The notes beneath the pieces are model-generated. The model did no database searches. It had not been told where the DNA came from and worked only from the letters and a program-made list of their open reading frames with translations. Below are positions 49,425-57,299 of a DNA stretch of 64,000 nt, in pieces. A program made the translations under genes and the position numbers. The stretch is from assembly GCA_963759125.1 (NCBI GenBank), contig CAVWXN010000007.1, positions 124,001 through 188,000 of the forward strand, in the 5' to 3' direction. Each line of letters begins with the position of its first letter. Within the stretch, counting starts at the first letter, position 1. Origin of the DNA: JABDQA01 sp963759125 (GTDB taxonomy: Bacteria > Desulfobacterota > Desulfobulbia > Desulfobulbales > Desulfocapsaceae).

Positions 49425-50213
49425 ATGTTCGACTATCCATACATCATTGAACTGCTGACGCCCAGAAAATCGGCCGAGGGCTATTCCGAACAACTGCTGA
49501 ATAGATTTGGAGAGCGATTCATCCGGGTTATACGGGCGGGATGCGGAGTTTCGATCCCCGACAACCCCATGGGCAATCTGCGCCTGGGAGCACTGGAGGC
49601 AATAGAACTTCTGGATCTGTCGTTTGATCCCGAACGGGTGGTAATCAATCTGAACACCTTTCATACCAAAGAAGAGCTTGATGAAATGCTCGACCGGGCA
49701 CTGCGTATGGGAATTCGATTCCTGCTTGTAGTGCGAGGCGACGGCGGCACGTCCCTGCCGAGGCTTGACCCCGCGAGCATCGGGGGTAAATTCAACGTTG
49801 CCTCAAGCGCCGACCTGATTGGCTTTATCAACCGAACCCATCCAGGTAAATTCTTAACCGGGGCTGCTTTCAACCACTACAATCCCATTGACGTCGAGTT
49901 GATGAGATTGAATAAAAAAATCGCTGCCGGGGCCCGATTTGTCGTAACGCAGCCGGTAATCGGTGCGGAGCCGAGACTCGACCAGCTCAAAACTCCCGAT
50001 GTACCACTTGTCGTTGAGGCCTGGATGTCCAACAATATCGAGCTCTTCAGCCGGAGCGTCGGGGACGACACGCTCAAGGTGTCGAATTATGATCCAATTG
50101 CCAACCTGCAGCTGCTCCACGAGAGTTTTCCTGGGAACTGCATGTATCTTTCCATGCTCAATTTCAACGATGAATTTGAAAAAGTTCTGCCGGTGCTCAG
50201 CACGGGACAATGA
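49425..50213 (+). CDS. Methylenetetrahydrofolate-reductase-like TIM-barrel protein
   Basis: The 262-residue protein has a strong AGGAGGTG ribosome site. FLLVVRGDGG and GARFVVTQPVIGAEPRL correspond to the MetF segments that normally read ALRGDPP and ADFxITQ, and FLTGAAFNHYNP matches the strand that usually carries the folate-site residues. The MetF family reduces methylene-H4folate with FAD. Here the FAD/folate motifs are only partly kept and the chain is short, so a divergent paralogue with another substrate is possible. It overlaps, or lies just before, the histidine phosphatase gene. Confidence 0.75.
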   Translation: MFDYPYIIELLTPRKSAEGYSEQLLNRFGERFIRVIRAGCGVSIPDNPMGNLRLGALEAIELLDLSFDPERVVINLNTFHTKEELDEMLDRALRMGIRFLLVVRGDGGTSLPRLDPASIGGKFNVASSADLIGFINRTHPGKFLTGAAFNHYNPIDVELMRLNKKIAAGARFVVTQPVIGAEPRLDQLKTPDVPLVVEAWMSNNIELFSRSVGDDTLKVSNYDPIANLQLLHESFPGNCMYLSMLNFNDEFEKVLPVLSTGQ

Positions 50214-50236
50214 CGGCAGGAGACATTGAGGCCGCC

Positions 50237-50833
50237 ATGAAGAGAAAACCCTGCAAAGTACTCATACTAGTTGGGTGTCTGTCACTTGCCATTGCAATCA
50301 TATCGCAATCTGGGGCAGCCGCTGGAAAAGAGGACGAGAACAAATTACTGGCTGACTTCAAAGCGGGCAACCAAATTGCCCTGCTACGCCATGCACTGGC
50401 GCCCGGGACTGGTGATCCAGAAAATTTCATGCTCGGTGACTGCACTACCCAGCGAAATTTGTCGCAGGCAGGCCGCGACCAGGCGATAAGGATCGGCGAC
50501 AGATTCAAGCAGGCCGGCATCACCGTCGCCGACGTCTATACCAGTGAGTGGTGCCGCTGTCGGGAAACAGCCGAGCTTCTTGGACTTGGCATCCCCGTGC
50601 CGCTGCCGTCGCTCAATTCGTTTTTTAGAAATTATGAGAGAGAAGATCCTCAGACCGAAGCGCTGTACACCTGGCTCGGTAGCCAGCAGCTCAGCAGACC
50701 ACTGATCCTGGTAACCCACCAGGTGAACATTACCGCTTTCAGCTCCATCTATCCGGCGTCCGGCGAAGTTGTGCTGATGCGCAGAAATCCTGATGGCCTA
50801 TTCGAAGTGACCGGGTCGATCCGCACCGAATGA
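50237..50833 (+). CDS. Periplasmic histidine phosphatase family protein
   Basis: I favour the ATG at 50237 (198 residues), since GAGG lies six bases upstream and it opens a clean signal peptide (MKRKPCKVLILVGCLSLAIA to about residue 30). The ATG at 50210 overlaps the upstream stop and would add nine residues. The catalytic RHG-type motif is IALLRHALAPGTGDP with the phosphohistidine, followed by DVYTSEWCRCRETAELLG and the second His in LVTHQVNITAF. Relatives dephosphorylate small sugar phosphates or lipids; the substrate is unknown. It converges with the TPR gene. Confidence 0.83.
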   Translation: MKRKPCKVLILVGCLSLAIAIISQSGAAAGKEDENKLLADFKAGNQIALLRHALAPGTGDPENFMLGDCTTQRNLSQAGRDQAIRIGDRFKQAGITVADVYTSEWCRCRETAELLGLGIPVPLPSLNSFFRNYEREDPQTEALYTWLGSQQLSRPLILVTHQVNITAFSSIYPASGEVVLMRRNPDGLFEVTGSIRTE

Positions 50834-50902
50834 CCAGGAAGTGCTGTCGTTACTCATCAACTCCGGCAATTCCAAAATTCTTGCCGCCGCCAGATCACTT
50901 GC

Positions 50903-51472
50903 TTATTGGAGCAACTTCATCAATTTGTCGGCTGACGACCTATCCAGCAGGTTGTTCCACGGCGCATTTTCCTCAGCCAGCAGTGCCCTGGCATTGCGAA
51001 ACGGATGCCCGATGGTGCCGAACAGTTTTGCAAAACTGTCCAGTTCAGCATCCGAGAAAGCTCCCGCGCTGTTGATGTCCAGTACCGAATCAGACCTGTT
51101 GCCAAGCTCAGCATAGGACAGCCCCCTGATAAGATGGGCGATCCCCCTATTATTGTTGCGACTCAAACAAGCCGTGAGATCGCTAATTGCTTTCTGATGA
51201 CGTCCCTGGGCGGCGCGGGCAATACCGCGATAGTAATAGGCCCTCTCGTTGTCCTGCTGGACTTGAAGCACGTTGCTGAAATCCGTTTCAGCCGCTTTAT
51301 AATGCCCCAGGGCGAGCAATGCAGCTCCCCGGCTCAGCCAGATGTCAAGGAGTTCATAACCCTCCTTCTCCGCCAGGGTAAACTGCTTTATGCTTTCTCG
51401 TATCTGCCCTGAAGCGAACAGAAGTTTTGCTTTCCGTATCTGATCCTGTGTCGGATTTTGTTTCGATGTCAT
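50903..51472 (-). CDS. Tetratricopeptide repeat protein
   Basis: Start at the ATG at 51472 with GGAAGA upstream (189 residues); the frame extends to 51547 but the extra 25 residues lack support. At least three TPR units are visible (AKLLFASGQIRESIKQFTLA; LSRGAALLALGHYKAAETDF; YYYRGIARAAQGRHQKAISD), with a degenerate fourth. There is no signal peptide. TPR proteins are scaffolds, and no partner is evident. It is convergent with the phosphatase gene and shares orientation with the PEP-utilising gene upstream. Confidence 0.85.
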   Translation of the reverse strand: MTSKQNPTQDQIRKAKLLFASGQIRESIKQFTLAEKEGYELLDIWLSRGAALLALGHYKAAETDFSNVLQVQQDNERAYYYRGIARAAQGRHQKAISDLTACLSRNNNRGIAHLIRGLSYAELGNRSDSVLDINSAGAFSDAELDSFAKLFGTIGHPFRNARALLAEENAPWNNLLDRSSADKLMKLLQ

Positions 51473-51573
51473 GGTGGTCTTCCATCTTTTAACTAAACAG
51501 TTTTTTATCTCTGCAGGTTCGTCAAGATCTTCGAGAACCATTCGCACTTAAGCTTATGCCGCAGTCTCACTGC

Positions 51574-53805
51574 TCAACCGACGGCTGCAGAAAAGGTCCT
51601 GATATTCTCGTCCTGTCTCTGCACCGTGCAGATGCCAAGGTAGCCGTCAACGGTTATCCTGTCGCCGGTAGTGATATAGTCTGTCGCCCCGGCTACTCCG
51701 GTAATGCAGGGAATACCATATTCCCTCGCAATTATTGCCCCATGGATGAGCATTCCGCCCCGACGCTCGATTATGGCTGCAGCCAGCGGGGCAAAAAAGG
51801 TCATTGTCGGATCGATCGCATCGATGACCAACACCTCACCTTTTCTGAATCCGGACAGATCTTTCATCTGCCCGATGACCCTCGCCGTGCCGGTCGCCAC
51901 CCCTCTGCTTGCGGGTTGCCCCTGCAACTGCCTTGCTCGTACACGCCTCTGGTCGGCGCTCTCAAGCTTCCCGGCCTCTGCCGCAGGAACATCTTCGGTA
52001 ATTATCTTGCCATCGAGCAGCAGGCATAGGTTGACAGCAGACATTACTGGCTGGACGGCTTTTCCTTTGCTTTGAAGCAGGGTTTTGGCATATTCGCAGG
52101 CCCTCTCAAGCTCCTGACCAATTCTGCCGATATGAATATTGTCGTCGTCGCGAATTCGATAGCTTGCCCTCGCCATGTTCAGAAGTTCAGCAGGGTCGAT
52201 GTCGATGTTTTGTGCTGCTTGTTCAAAAAACAGCCGCTCGAGCCGCTCAGCCTCCTTTGGGCCAGGTGCGGCCGAATCGCTGTCCAAAAGCGTATATTGG
52301 AGAATCATGGCAGAGATAATCTGATCAACCACCGACAGGTCGCCAACCCCGACGAAGTCAACCGAGAAGTGTGATCTGAGACGGCTGATTTTTGCCTGGA
52401 AGTCCTGTCCGCCAACATCCTTGAGTACTCCCCGCTTCAGATTCTTCTGCAGTGAGTGGTCAGCGGCTGCCAGCTTTGCACAGTCCAGCAGCAGACCATT
52501 TCTCTCGGTGCTCAGCATCTTCTGGCCGGTGAGCAGGGCAACGAATTCGAAGGGATCATCAGGTTCGATCAGGTCATTGTAGACTTCACCAAACAACCTG
52601 ACCCCATGGGCAAACGGTATAAAGTCGCTCCAATAAGTCGCCGTCCACCTTTCATTCAATTCAATGCGCCGGCGCAATTCAACTGCCAACTCGGCCGCTG
52701 ACAGTTCACCTAAATCTACCGCTTTCAGTCGATCATAATCTTCGTCCATCTCCGGCAGCAGGATCTGCGTAATTCGCCGCCATAACTGTAGCAGATTGTC
52801 ATAACTTCGAGTCAGGCTGAGATACCAGGCACGTTTATCCCCCGACGTCGCTTCACTGCCTGCCGTAATCGGGCGAGCCTGAAGAAGGTAACTTTCCCCA
52901 TCTGCCAGGGTCCATTCAATATCCTGGGGTGCCTGGAAGTGCTCCTCAACTTTCAGGCCCAATCGTACAATCCTTTCAACGCCTGGCTCATCCAACGGTG
53001 GGCGTTCACCCCTCTCGCTTTCTATGACATCACAAATTACCCCGTCTGCTGCTGAACGGACAAACCATCTGTCTCTTTTTTCCGGCTTATGATGGAGTTC
53101 GATTGTGCAGTTTTCCCGGGTGATCATCCAGCGGTCGGGAGCAATCGCGCCATCCACCAGTCCTTGGTTGAGGCCATGAACGGCCTCAACAACCATCTGC
53201 CCGTCATCAAGAGGATTCCTGGTAAACATTATCCCGGAAACATCGCCTTCTATAAACGGCTGCACCACAACCGCCATCCGGCTCTTAACGACCTCAAGTC
53301 CAAGCTCCTGTCTGTATAAGACGGCGCGGTCGGACCACAGTGAGGCCCACACCATTTTTATTTTCTTTACTATCTCCTGAGGACCGGCAACGTTGATGTA
53401 TGATTCGTGCAAACCGGCGAAGGAGCCGCCCGCACCATCCTCCTCCGGGGCAGAAGATCTGATCGCCAGGGGACCATCCCCAAAATGGTCGCGAATTGTG
53501 TCGAGAATATTCGTTTCCAACTCTCTGCCAATCTTTGCTTTCATAAACAGAAGCTTTATGCGAAGACTGGCATCCCATATCTCTTCCCAGCGCATATCCC
53601 TGATGCTTTTTCGATAAAGCTCCAGGCCTATTTTCTCCCTCAGGTGATTGTGATCGACAAACAGATCGTAGGCGCTCGTGCCTATGCAGATAGGCTTTGG
53701 CACCGGCAGGCCTGCAGCAGACATCTGAAATAACGCCAGTCCCTTGCCGCCTAGAACCGAAGCATCCGGATGCGGCAGATCTTCAACCGAATAGATCCAC
53801 TTCAT
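51574..53805 (-). CDS. PEP-synthase-like phosphotransferase lacking the PEP/pyruvate barrel
   Basis: The start is taken as the ATG at 53805 (743 residues); an ATG 24 bases earlier is possible and both overlap the previous gene. The N-terminal half is the ATP-grasp PPDK_N domain (SVLGGKGLALFQMSAAGLPV, LAIRSSAPEEDGAGGSFAG, QARPITAG). The C-terminal part is the swivelling phosphohistidine domain with His688 in RRGGMLIHGAIIAREYGIPC. The usual C-terminal PEP barrel is absent and a middle region of about 300 residues replaces it, the layout of rifampin phosphotransferase (Rph). The acceptor of the phosphate is unknown. Confidence 0.85.
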   Translation of the reverse strand: MKWIYSVEDLPHPDASVLGGKGLALFQMSAAGLPVPKPICIGTSAYDLFVDHNHLREKIGLELYRKSIRDMRWEEIWDASLRIKLLFMKAKIGRELETNILDTIRDHFGDGPLAIRSSAPEEDGAGGSFAGLHESYINVAGPQEIVKKIKMVWASLWSDRAVLYRQELGLEVVKSRMAVVVQPFIEGDVSGIMFTRNPLDDGQMVVEAVHGLNQGLVDGAIAPDRWMITRENCTIELHHKPEKRDRWFVRSAADGVICDVIESERGERPPLDEPGVERIVRLGLKVEEHFQAPQDIEWTLADGESYLLQARPITAGSEATSGDKRAWYLSLTRSYDNLLQLWRRITQILLPEMDEDYDRLKAVDLGELSAAELAVELRRRIELNERWTATYWSDFIPFAHGVRLFGEVYNDLIEPDDPFEFVALLTGQKMLSTERNGLLLDCAKLAAADHSLQKNLKRGVLKDVGGQDFQAKISRLRSHFSVDFVGVGDLSVVDQIISAMILQYTLLDSDSAAPGPKEAERLERLFFEQAAQNIDIDPAELLNMARASYRIRDDDNIHIGRIGQELERACEYAKTLLQSKGKAVQPVMSAVNLCLLLDGKIITEDVPAAEAGKLESADQRRVRARQLQGQPASRGVATGTARVIGQMKDLSGFRKGEVLVIDAIDPTMTFFAPLAAAIIERRGGMLIHGAIIAREYGIPCITGVAGATDYITTGDRITVDGYLGICTVQRQDENIRTFSAAVG

Positions 53806-54256
53806 CACTGATCCGATACTCCATAACATTTTGAAAACGGGATACCAGCAGGTAATGCTTTACCGCTATCTTGATAAAAGTGGTGGCTGGTGAGCGAAGA
53901 AATTTCTCGAGATAGGGGTGCCGGTTCAGATAGATGGCTTCATAGACAGGCCGCTCATCGGTGTCAATGGGCTTGGCCACACCCAGAATGGTGAGCGCCA
54001 CCGCTGAGTGGAAGTCTTCTTCACTGTTGGAGCGATTGTCAACCAGCAGGGAAACCCTCGAATCCATTATGATATTCTGGTGTTTTCGGGTTGATTTACC
54101 GGTGGCCACCGCGATCACCTGGAGATCTTCGCTGTGAGCAAACGCCATCAGGCTGGAGTAGGGTTGACCATGTCGCTGCGTAGACAGAACCGCAAGAGGC
54201 TGTTCCGAAAGAAGCGCCTTGATTCGTTCCTGCATCAGCCGTTCATTTTTGTCCAT
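53783..54256 (-). CDS. Pyridoxamine 5'-phosphate oxidase-fold flavin-binding protein
   Basis: The 157-residue protein fits the FMN split-barrel family: LLSEQPLAVLSTQRHGQPYS, the usual first strand pair, then VIAVATGKSTRKHQNIIMDS and RVSLLVDNRS. The C-terminal half (YEAIYLNRHPYLEKFLRSPA, FIKIAVKHYLLVSRFQNVME) resembles general-stress and heme-utilisation members. It probably binds FMN, F420 or heme; which one cannot be seen. It overlaps the start of the PEP-utilising gene by 23 bases, so the two are translated together. Confidence 0.82.
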   Translation of the reverse strand: MDKNERLMQERIKALLSEQPLAVLSTQRHGQPYSSLMAFAHSEDLQVIAVATGKSTRKHQNIIMDSRVSLLVDNRSNSEEDFHSAVALTILGVAKPIDTDERPVYEAIYLNRHPYLEKFLRSPATTFIKIAVKHYLLVSRFQNVMEYRISDEVDLFG

Positions 54257-54303
54257 ACTGCCTCCCCGTCAGCCTTTTGGCCGCTCGTAATAATTTGATT
54301 CTG

Positions 54304-55566
54304 TCAATCTCCCAACCTTTCAGCGACGCTTCTGCCGGCCATTGCACCAGACATGATGGCCCACTGCAATCCAGGCAGACTGGTCTGTTCCCCACAGATC
54401 GTTATTCCTGGAGAGAATTGCTCAACGCCCTCATAGGGATTACTGGTGGGTGGTGACTGATCCGGCAAAGCGTGGTGGATGCGGTGAGTCTTGATATGTT
54501 CCCACTGGTCAACCTCAACCCCAAACCATCCCGCACACTGCTCTCGCACCAGATATTCCAGATCATCTCTATGCAAAAATTGGGTGCCTAGAACCACCGC
54601 GGCTATAAGGGTCTTTCCGGGCGGCGCGTAAGTGGGTGCTACCAGGCTTGGGAAAGCGATGTTGTTCACCGGACCCGTCCCTTCACCATTGAGCACCAGA
54701 AAAGGTTCCGGCAGGGGTGGCCGCCATTCCGAGGAGAAATAGACACAAGCCTCTCCTACCGAGCTCACCGGAGTGCCGACCTTTAAAAGTCTGGCACAGG
54801 CCGGTTGGGAAATGGCAACTACAATTTGGTTTGCTCTGACCACACTGCCGTCGGCCAGAGTAACGGCACCGTCCTCCACCTTGATCACCTCCTGCCCGTA
54901 GACAAGCGAATCAGTCGGGAGGGATGCGGCAATCTGCTGGGGAATCGCCGCCATGCCGCCAGCCGGTAATGCTGCATCGCCTGTGGAGAACAGACGGGTG
55001 ACGTATTTCAACACCCGGCTGGACCCCTTCATGCTGGGATCGAGGCACGCTCCGGCAAAGAAAGGGGTGAAAAAACTCTGGATGAAGCGCTTTGAGAAAC
55101 CCCACTGTTGGAGAAATTGTAGTGCTGGCTCCTCCGGATCTTCAAAAATATCCGCCATGGGACGCCGCACCAGCGACCCCACAAGTTTCAGCAGTTTAAA
55201 ACGGTCACCCATTGAGCCAATTGGTGAGGCGATGGTGCTGTAGAAATTTTTCAGATGACGGCGCGGGTCAGCAACGATATGAAATCGCTCGTCATATCTT
55301 ACTGCCACTCCTGAGGGAAAGGAGGCCAGATCGAGACTTTCAAGGTCAAGATAGCGGTCAATATCGGGATACCCCGTCTGCAGAACCTGAAATCCGTGAT
55401 CCAGTTGGTAACCGCCCAGATGATCGGTTTTTATCCTGCCACCCGGACTATCCGTTTTTTCCAGGACGATGAAACTGATATTATTTTCCTGAAGTACCCT
55501 TGCACAAGCGAGTCCAGCTACCCCTGCTCCGATTATCGCTACTTCACAAGGTGTTTCATCTCGCAT
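54304..55566 (-). CDS. NAD(P)/FAD-dependent oxidoreductase (amine oxidase/phytoene desaturase-like)
   Basis: Start at the ATG at 55566 (MRDETPCEV), with GGTGAG six bases upstream, preferred over a GTG at 55578. The Rossmann motif is VAIIGAGVAGLACARVLQEN with the following GGRIKTDHLGGYQLDHGFQV, typical of the desaturase/amine-oxidase group. The C-terminal FAD motif is ITICGEQTSLPGLQWAIMSG. About 420 residues, normal length. Relatives act on amines, carotenoids or protoporphyrinogen; no neighbour narrows this. Forty-seven bases separate it from the PNPOx-fold gene downstream. Confidence 0.85.
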   Translation of the reverse strand: MRDETPCEVAIIGAGVAGLACARVLQENNISFIVLEKTDSPGGRIKTDHLGGYQLDHGFQVLQTGYPDIDRYLDLESLDLASFPSGVAVRYDERFHIVADPRRHLKNFYSTIASPIGSMGDRFKLLKLVGSLVRRPMADIFEDPEEPALQFLQQWGFSKRFIQSFFTPFFAGACLDPSMKGSSRVLKYVTRLFSTGDAALPAGGMAAIPQQIAASLPTDSLVYGQEVIKVEDGAVTLADGSVVRANQIVVAISQPACARLLKVGTPVSSVGEACVYFSSEWRPPLPEPFLVLNGEGTGPVNNIAFPSLVAPTYAPPGKTLIAAVVLGTQFLHRDDLEYLVREQCAGWFGVEVDQWEHIKTHRIHHALPDQSPPTSNPYEGVEQFSPGITICGEQTSLPGLQWAIMSGAMAGRSVAERLGD

Positions 55567-55647
55567 AGTCTCACCCACAAAGGTTTTCTGAAATCAATTT
55601 ATAAATGGTACCCGATATCTCTGTGTAACACAGCAAGCTAAAAAAAA

Positions 55648-55682
55648 TCACCGATCATGTTCCGGTTTGACATGATCGGTGA
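55648..55682 (-). terminator. Strong Rho-independent terminator (minus strand)
   Basis: A perfect 13-bp stem TCACCGATCATGT/ACATGATCGGTGA has a 9-base loop, followed on the minus strand by a run of seven Ts. It ends the 58-residue gene upstream and isolates it from the oxidoreductase gene. Confidence 0.92.
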
Positions 55683-55746
55683 GGAGGACGACGGCACCAG
55701 ATGGGTAGGTGCCGATCGTTATCGGGGATGGTGTCTTGATTCAGTC

Positions 55747-55923
55747 TCACCAGTTCGGTCCCAGGACCAGGCTGGTGTCGAGACAATGCTCTTTTTCGTT
55801 TTCCGAGACGTGATCGTCTGATTTCAGATCTTTAGCGTAACAGACATACTCACCACCCTTATCGTCGCGAACCCAGACCATGTTCTGATATTCTTCCGAA
55901 ATTATTTCTCCTCGCATACTCAT
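55747..55923 (-). CDS. Small 58-residue protein of unknown function
   Basis: The ATG at 55923 has GGGAG seven bases upstream and the frame ends at a TGA at 55749-55747. The protein begins MSMRGEIISEEYQNMVWVRD, contains GGEYVCYAKDL, and ends CLDTSLVLGPNW. It is acidic, has two Cys and three aromatic-rich strands, and no membrane helix or signal. A strong terminator 64 bases downstream shows it is its own transcription unit. I do not recognise the family. Confidence 0.75.
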   Translation of the reverse strand: MSMRGEIISEEYQNMVWVRDDKGGEYVCYAKDLKSDDHVSENEKEHCLDTSLVLGPNW

Positions 55924-56340
55924 GATTAACTCCCTTACTAGTGGTTTTCAGTTTTGATGATTTACGAATCTACTCTATCGTTTCATGCTTCTGTTCAGAT
56001 ACTTTGTTCTATTCCCCTGATCGGGTGAACCATTTTACGGTTAAGCTTGGTGTCGATCAGTGGTGTGGCTTAAAAGATATGATCATCTCAACCAAATACA
56101 ATAGGTGCGAAACAATTGATTAATGATAGTCACAACTATTGTAATTATCTTTCATTTCTGCCGTTAAAATACTGGTGATAGGCCTCTTCTAATGGGGTTT
56201 CCAATACTCTTGCCAACTGATTGCGGGAATAAAGCCAAAAGAGACACTTCCCAATTCATCACTGCATACCTATCGTGTCAAAGGGTGGCACATAGCGGAG
56301 TTAAACAGAAGCTGGAGTAACGAGACCAAGGAGAAGGCCC
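55924..56340. other. Intergenic region between the 58-residue gene and the BLUF gene
   Basis: AT-rich, with only short frames lacking ribosome sites. It presumably holds divergent promoters for the small gene and the BLUF gene. I see no strong repeat or hairpin; a GGAG lies 12 bases before the BLUF start. Confidence 0.5.
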
Positions 56341-56763
56341 ATGCACAGGCTGATTTATAAAAGTAGAAGTATCCTTGTCGAAGTAGATTCAGTGATGATT
56401 AAGGATATCCTGGAGCGAAGTAAGGACCTCAATCGCAAGTTCAATATCAGCGGGGCGTTGATTGCTACCAGAACTCATTTTTTACAGAGTCTTGAAGGTG
56501 CGTGGGAAGATGTCAACAGCACCTTCTTCCGCATCGTCGCAGACCCCCGGCATGAGGAAATTGAGCTGGTTTCTTTCGGCCCTGTGAGTGGACGGCTTTT
56601 TGAGGGGTGGGTGATGAAAGGGTTTGGCATCTTCGATCTCAATATCGATCTGGAGACATCTCTGAAGAAAAAATTCGGCGTCGAGGAGGGAGGGGTGAAA
56701 CTTCCCACCGAGGAATGGGCGGCCCTTTCTCTCATGCATGATATCAAGCTCATCAATCAGTGA
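56341..56763 (+). CDS. Single-domain BLUF blue-light sensor protein
   Basis: The 140-residue protein is a stand-alone BLUF domain: HRLIYKSRS at the start, then NISGALIATRTHFLQSLEGA and FFRIVADPRHEEIELVSFGP. The photocycle residues Tyr6, Asn31 and Gln49 are in place with the spacing of AppA and BlrB. The conserved Trp/Met pair of the last strand appears as GWVMKGFGIF. The C-terminal 45 residues are helical and could bind a partner. FAD would be the chromophore. There is no output domain, so a separate effector must exist, and none is adjacent. Confidence 0.93.
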   Translation: MHRLIYKSRSILVEVDSVMIKDILERSKDLNRKFNISGALIATRTHFLQSLEGAWEDVNSTFFRIVADPRHEEIELVSFGPVSGRLFEGWVMKGFGIFDLNIDLETSLKKKFGVEEGGVKLPTEEWAALSLMHDIKLINQ

Positions 56764-56798
56764 GAGACGTCCACACCTTTCGATTCCTGCAGATTCAT

Positions 56799-57098
56799 TT
56801 ACGAACCCTCCTGACTCAAGCGAATGAGCTGCACTTCCAATTGAGCGCGTTGCAGATCGTTGATGGTTGTTTCTTTGAACCGACAAAACAACTGTCTGGA
56901 TGAAAAGATCGCCCGCTCATGAAGCTGAATGAGCGGTTGTTTGATTTCATCCAGTTGATTTCCGTTTTGTCCATTGACCCGTGTGTTCCAATCCCTTATA
57001 TTTTTTACAGGCGGCGTATCCAGAACTATCCGGCCGGGATTTGCTTGACGCGTTGAAGAAAAGCATGTATAAATCCGGCCTGAGTTTGCAATGATCAT
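56799..57098 (-). CDS. Doubtful 99-residue hypothetical protein
   Basis: An open frame in the otherwise empty 56764-57151 gap. The C-terminal 60 residues look helical and charged (LDEIKQPLIQLHERAIFSS, KETTINDLQRAQLEVQLIRL), which is protein-like. The N-terminal 40 residues are not, and no ribosome site precedes the ATG. It may be a real small gene with a later start or a gene remnant. Confidence 0.25.
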   Translation of the reverse strand: MIIANSGRIYTCFSSTRQANPGRIVLDTPPVKNIRDWNTRVNGQNGNQLDEIKQPLIQLHERAIFSSRQLFCRFKETTINDLQRAQLEVQLIRLSQEGS

Positions 57099-57151
57099 GC
57101 AACGATTGTAGTTTATTGCAATGATTTCAGGATACTAATTGATTTCGGCTT

Positions 57152-57252
57152 GATAGCCGGGTCCTGCGCAACAGAGGATCACGAACCCCGCCAGGTCCGG
57201 GAGGAAGCAACGGTAGTGAACCCCTTTGTGTGATGCAGGGTGCCCGGCTATC
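57152..57252 (+). ncRNA. ffs: Signal recognition particle RNA, small bacterial type (4.5S)
   Basis: The terminal stem GATAGCCGGG/CCCGGCTATC encloses the hallmark apical segment CCAGGTCCGGGAGGAAGCAA, with the GGAA tetraloop-type region and the asymmetric internal loop that bind Ffh. A run of seven Ts directly after the stem is the terminator. It lies just upstream of dnaX, as in many bacteria. Ends are set by the stem. Confidence 0.95.
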
Positions 57253-57299
57253 ATTTTTTTCAGCGCTCGCCGGCATCTATTAATTCAGACTGGTATCCC

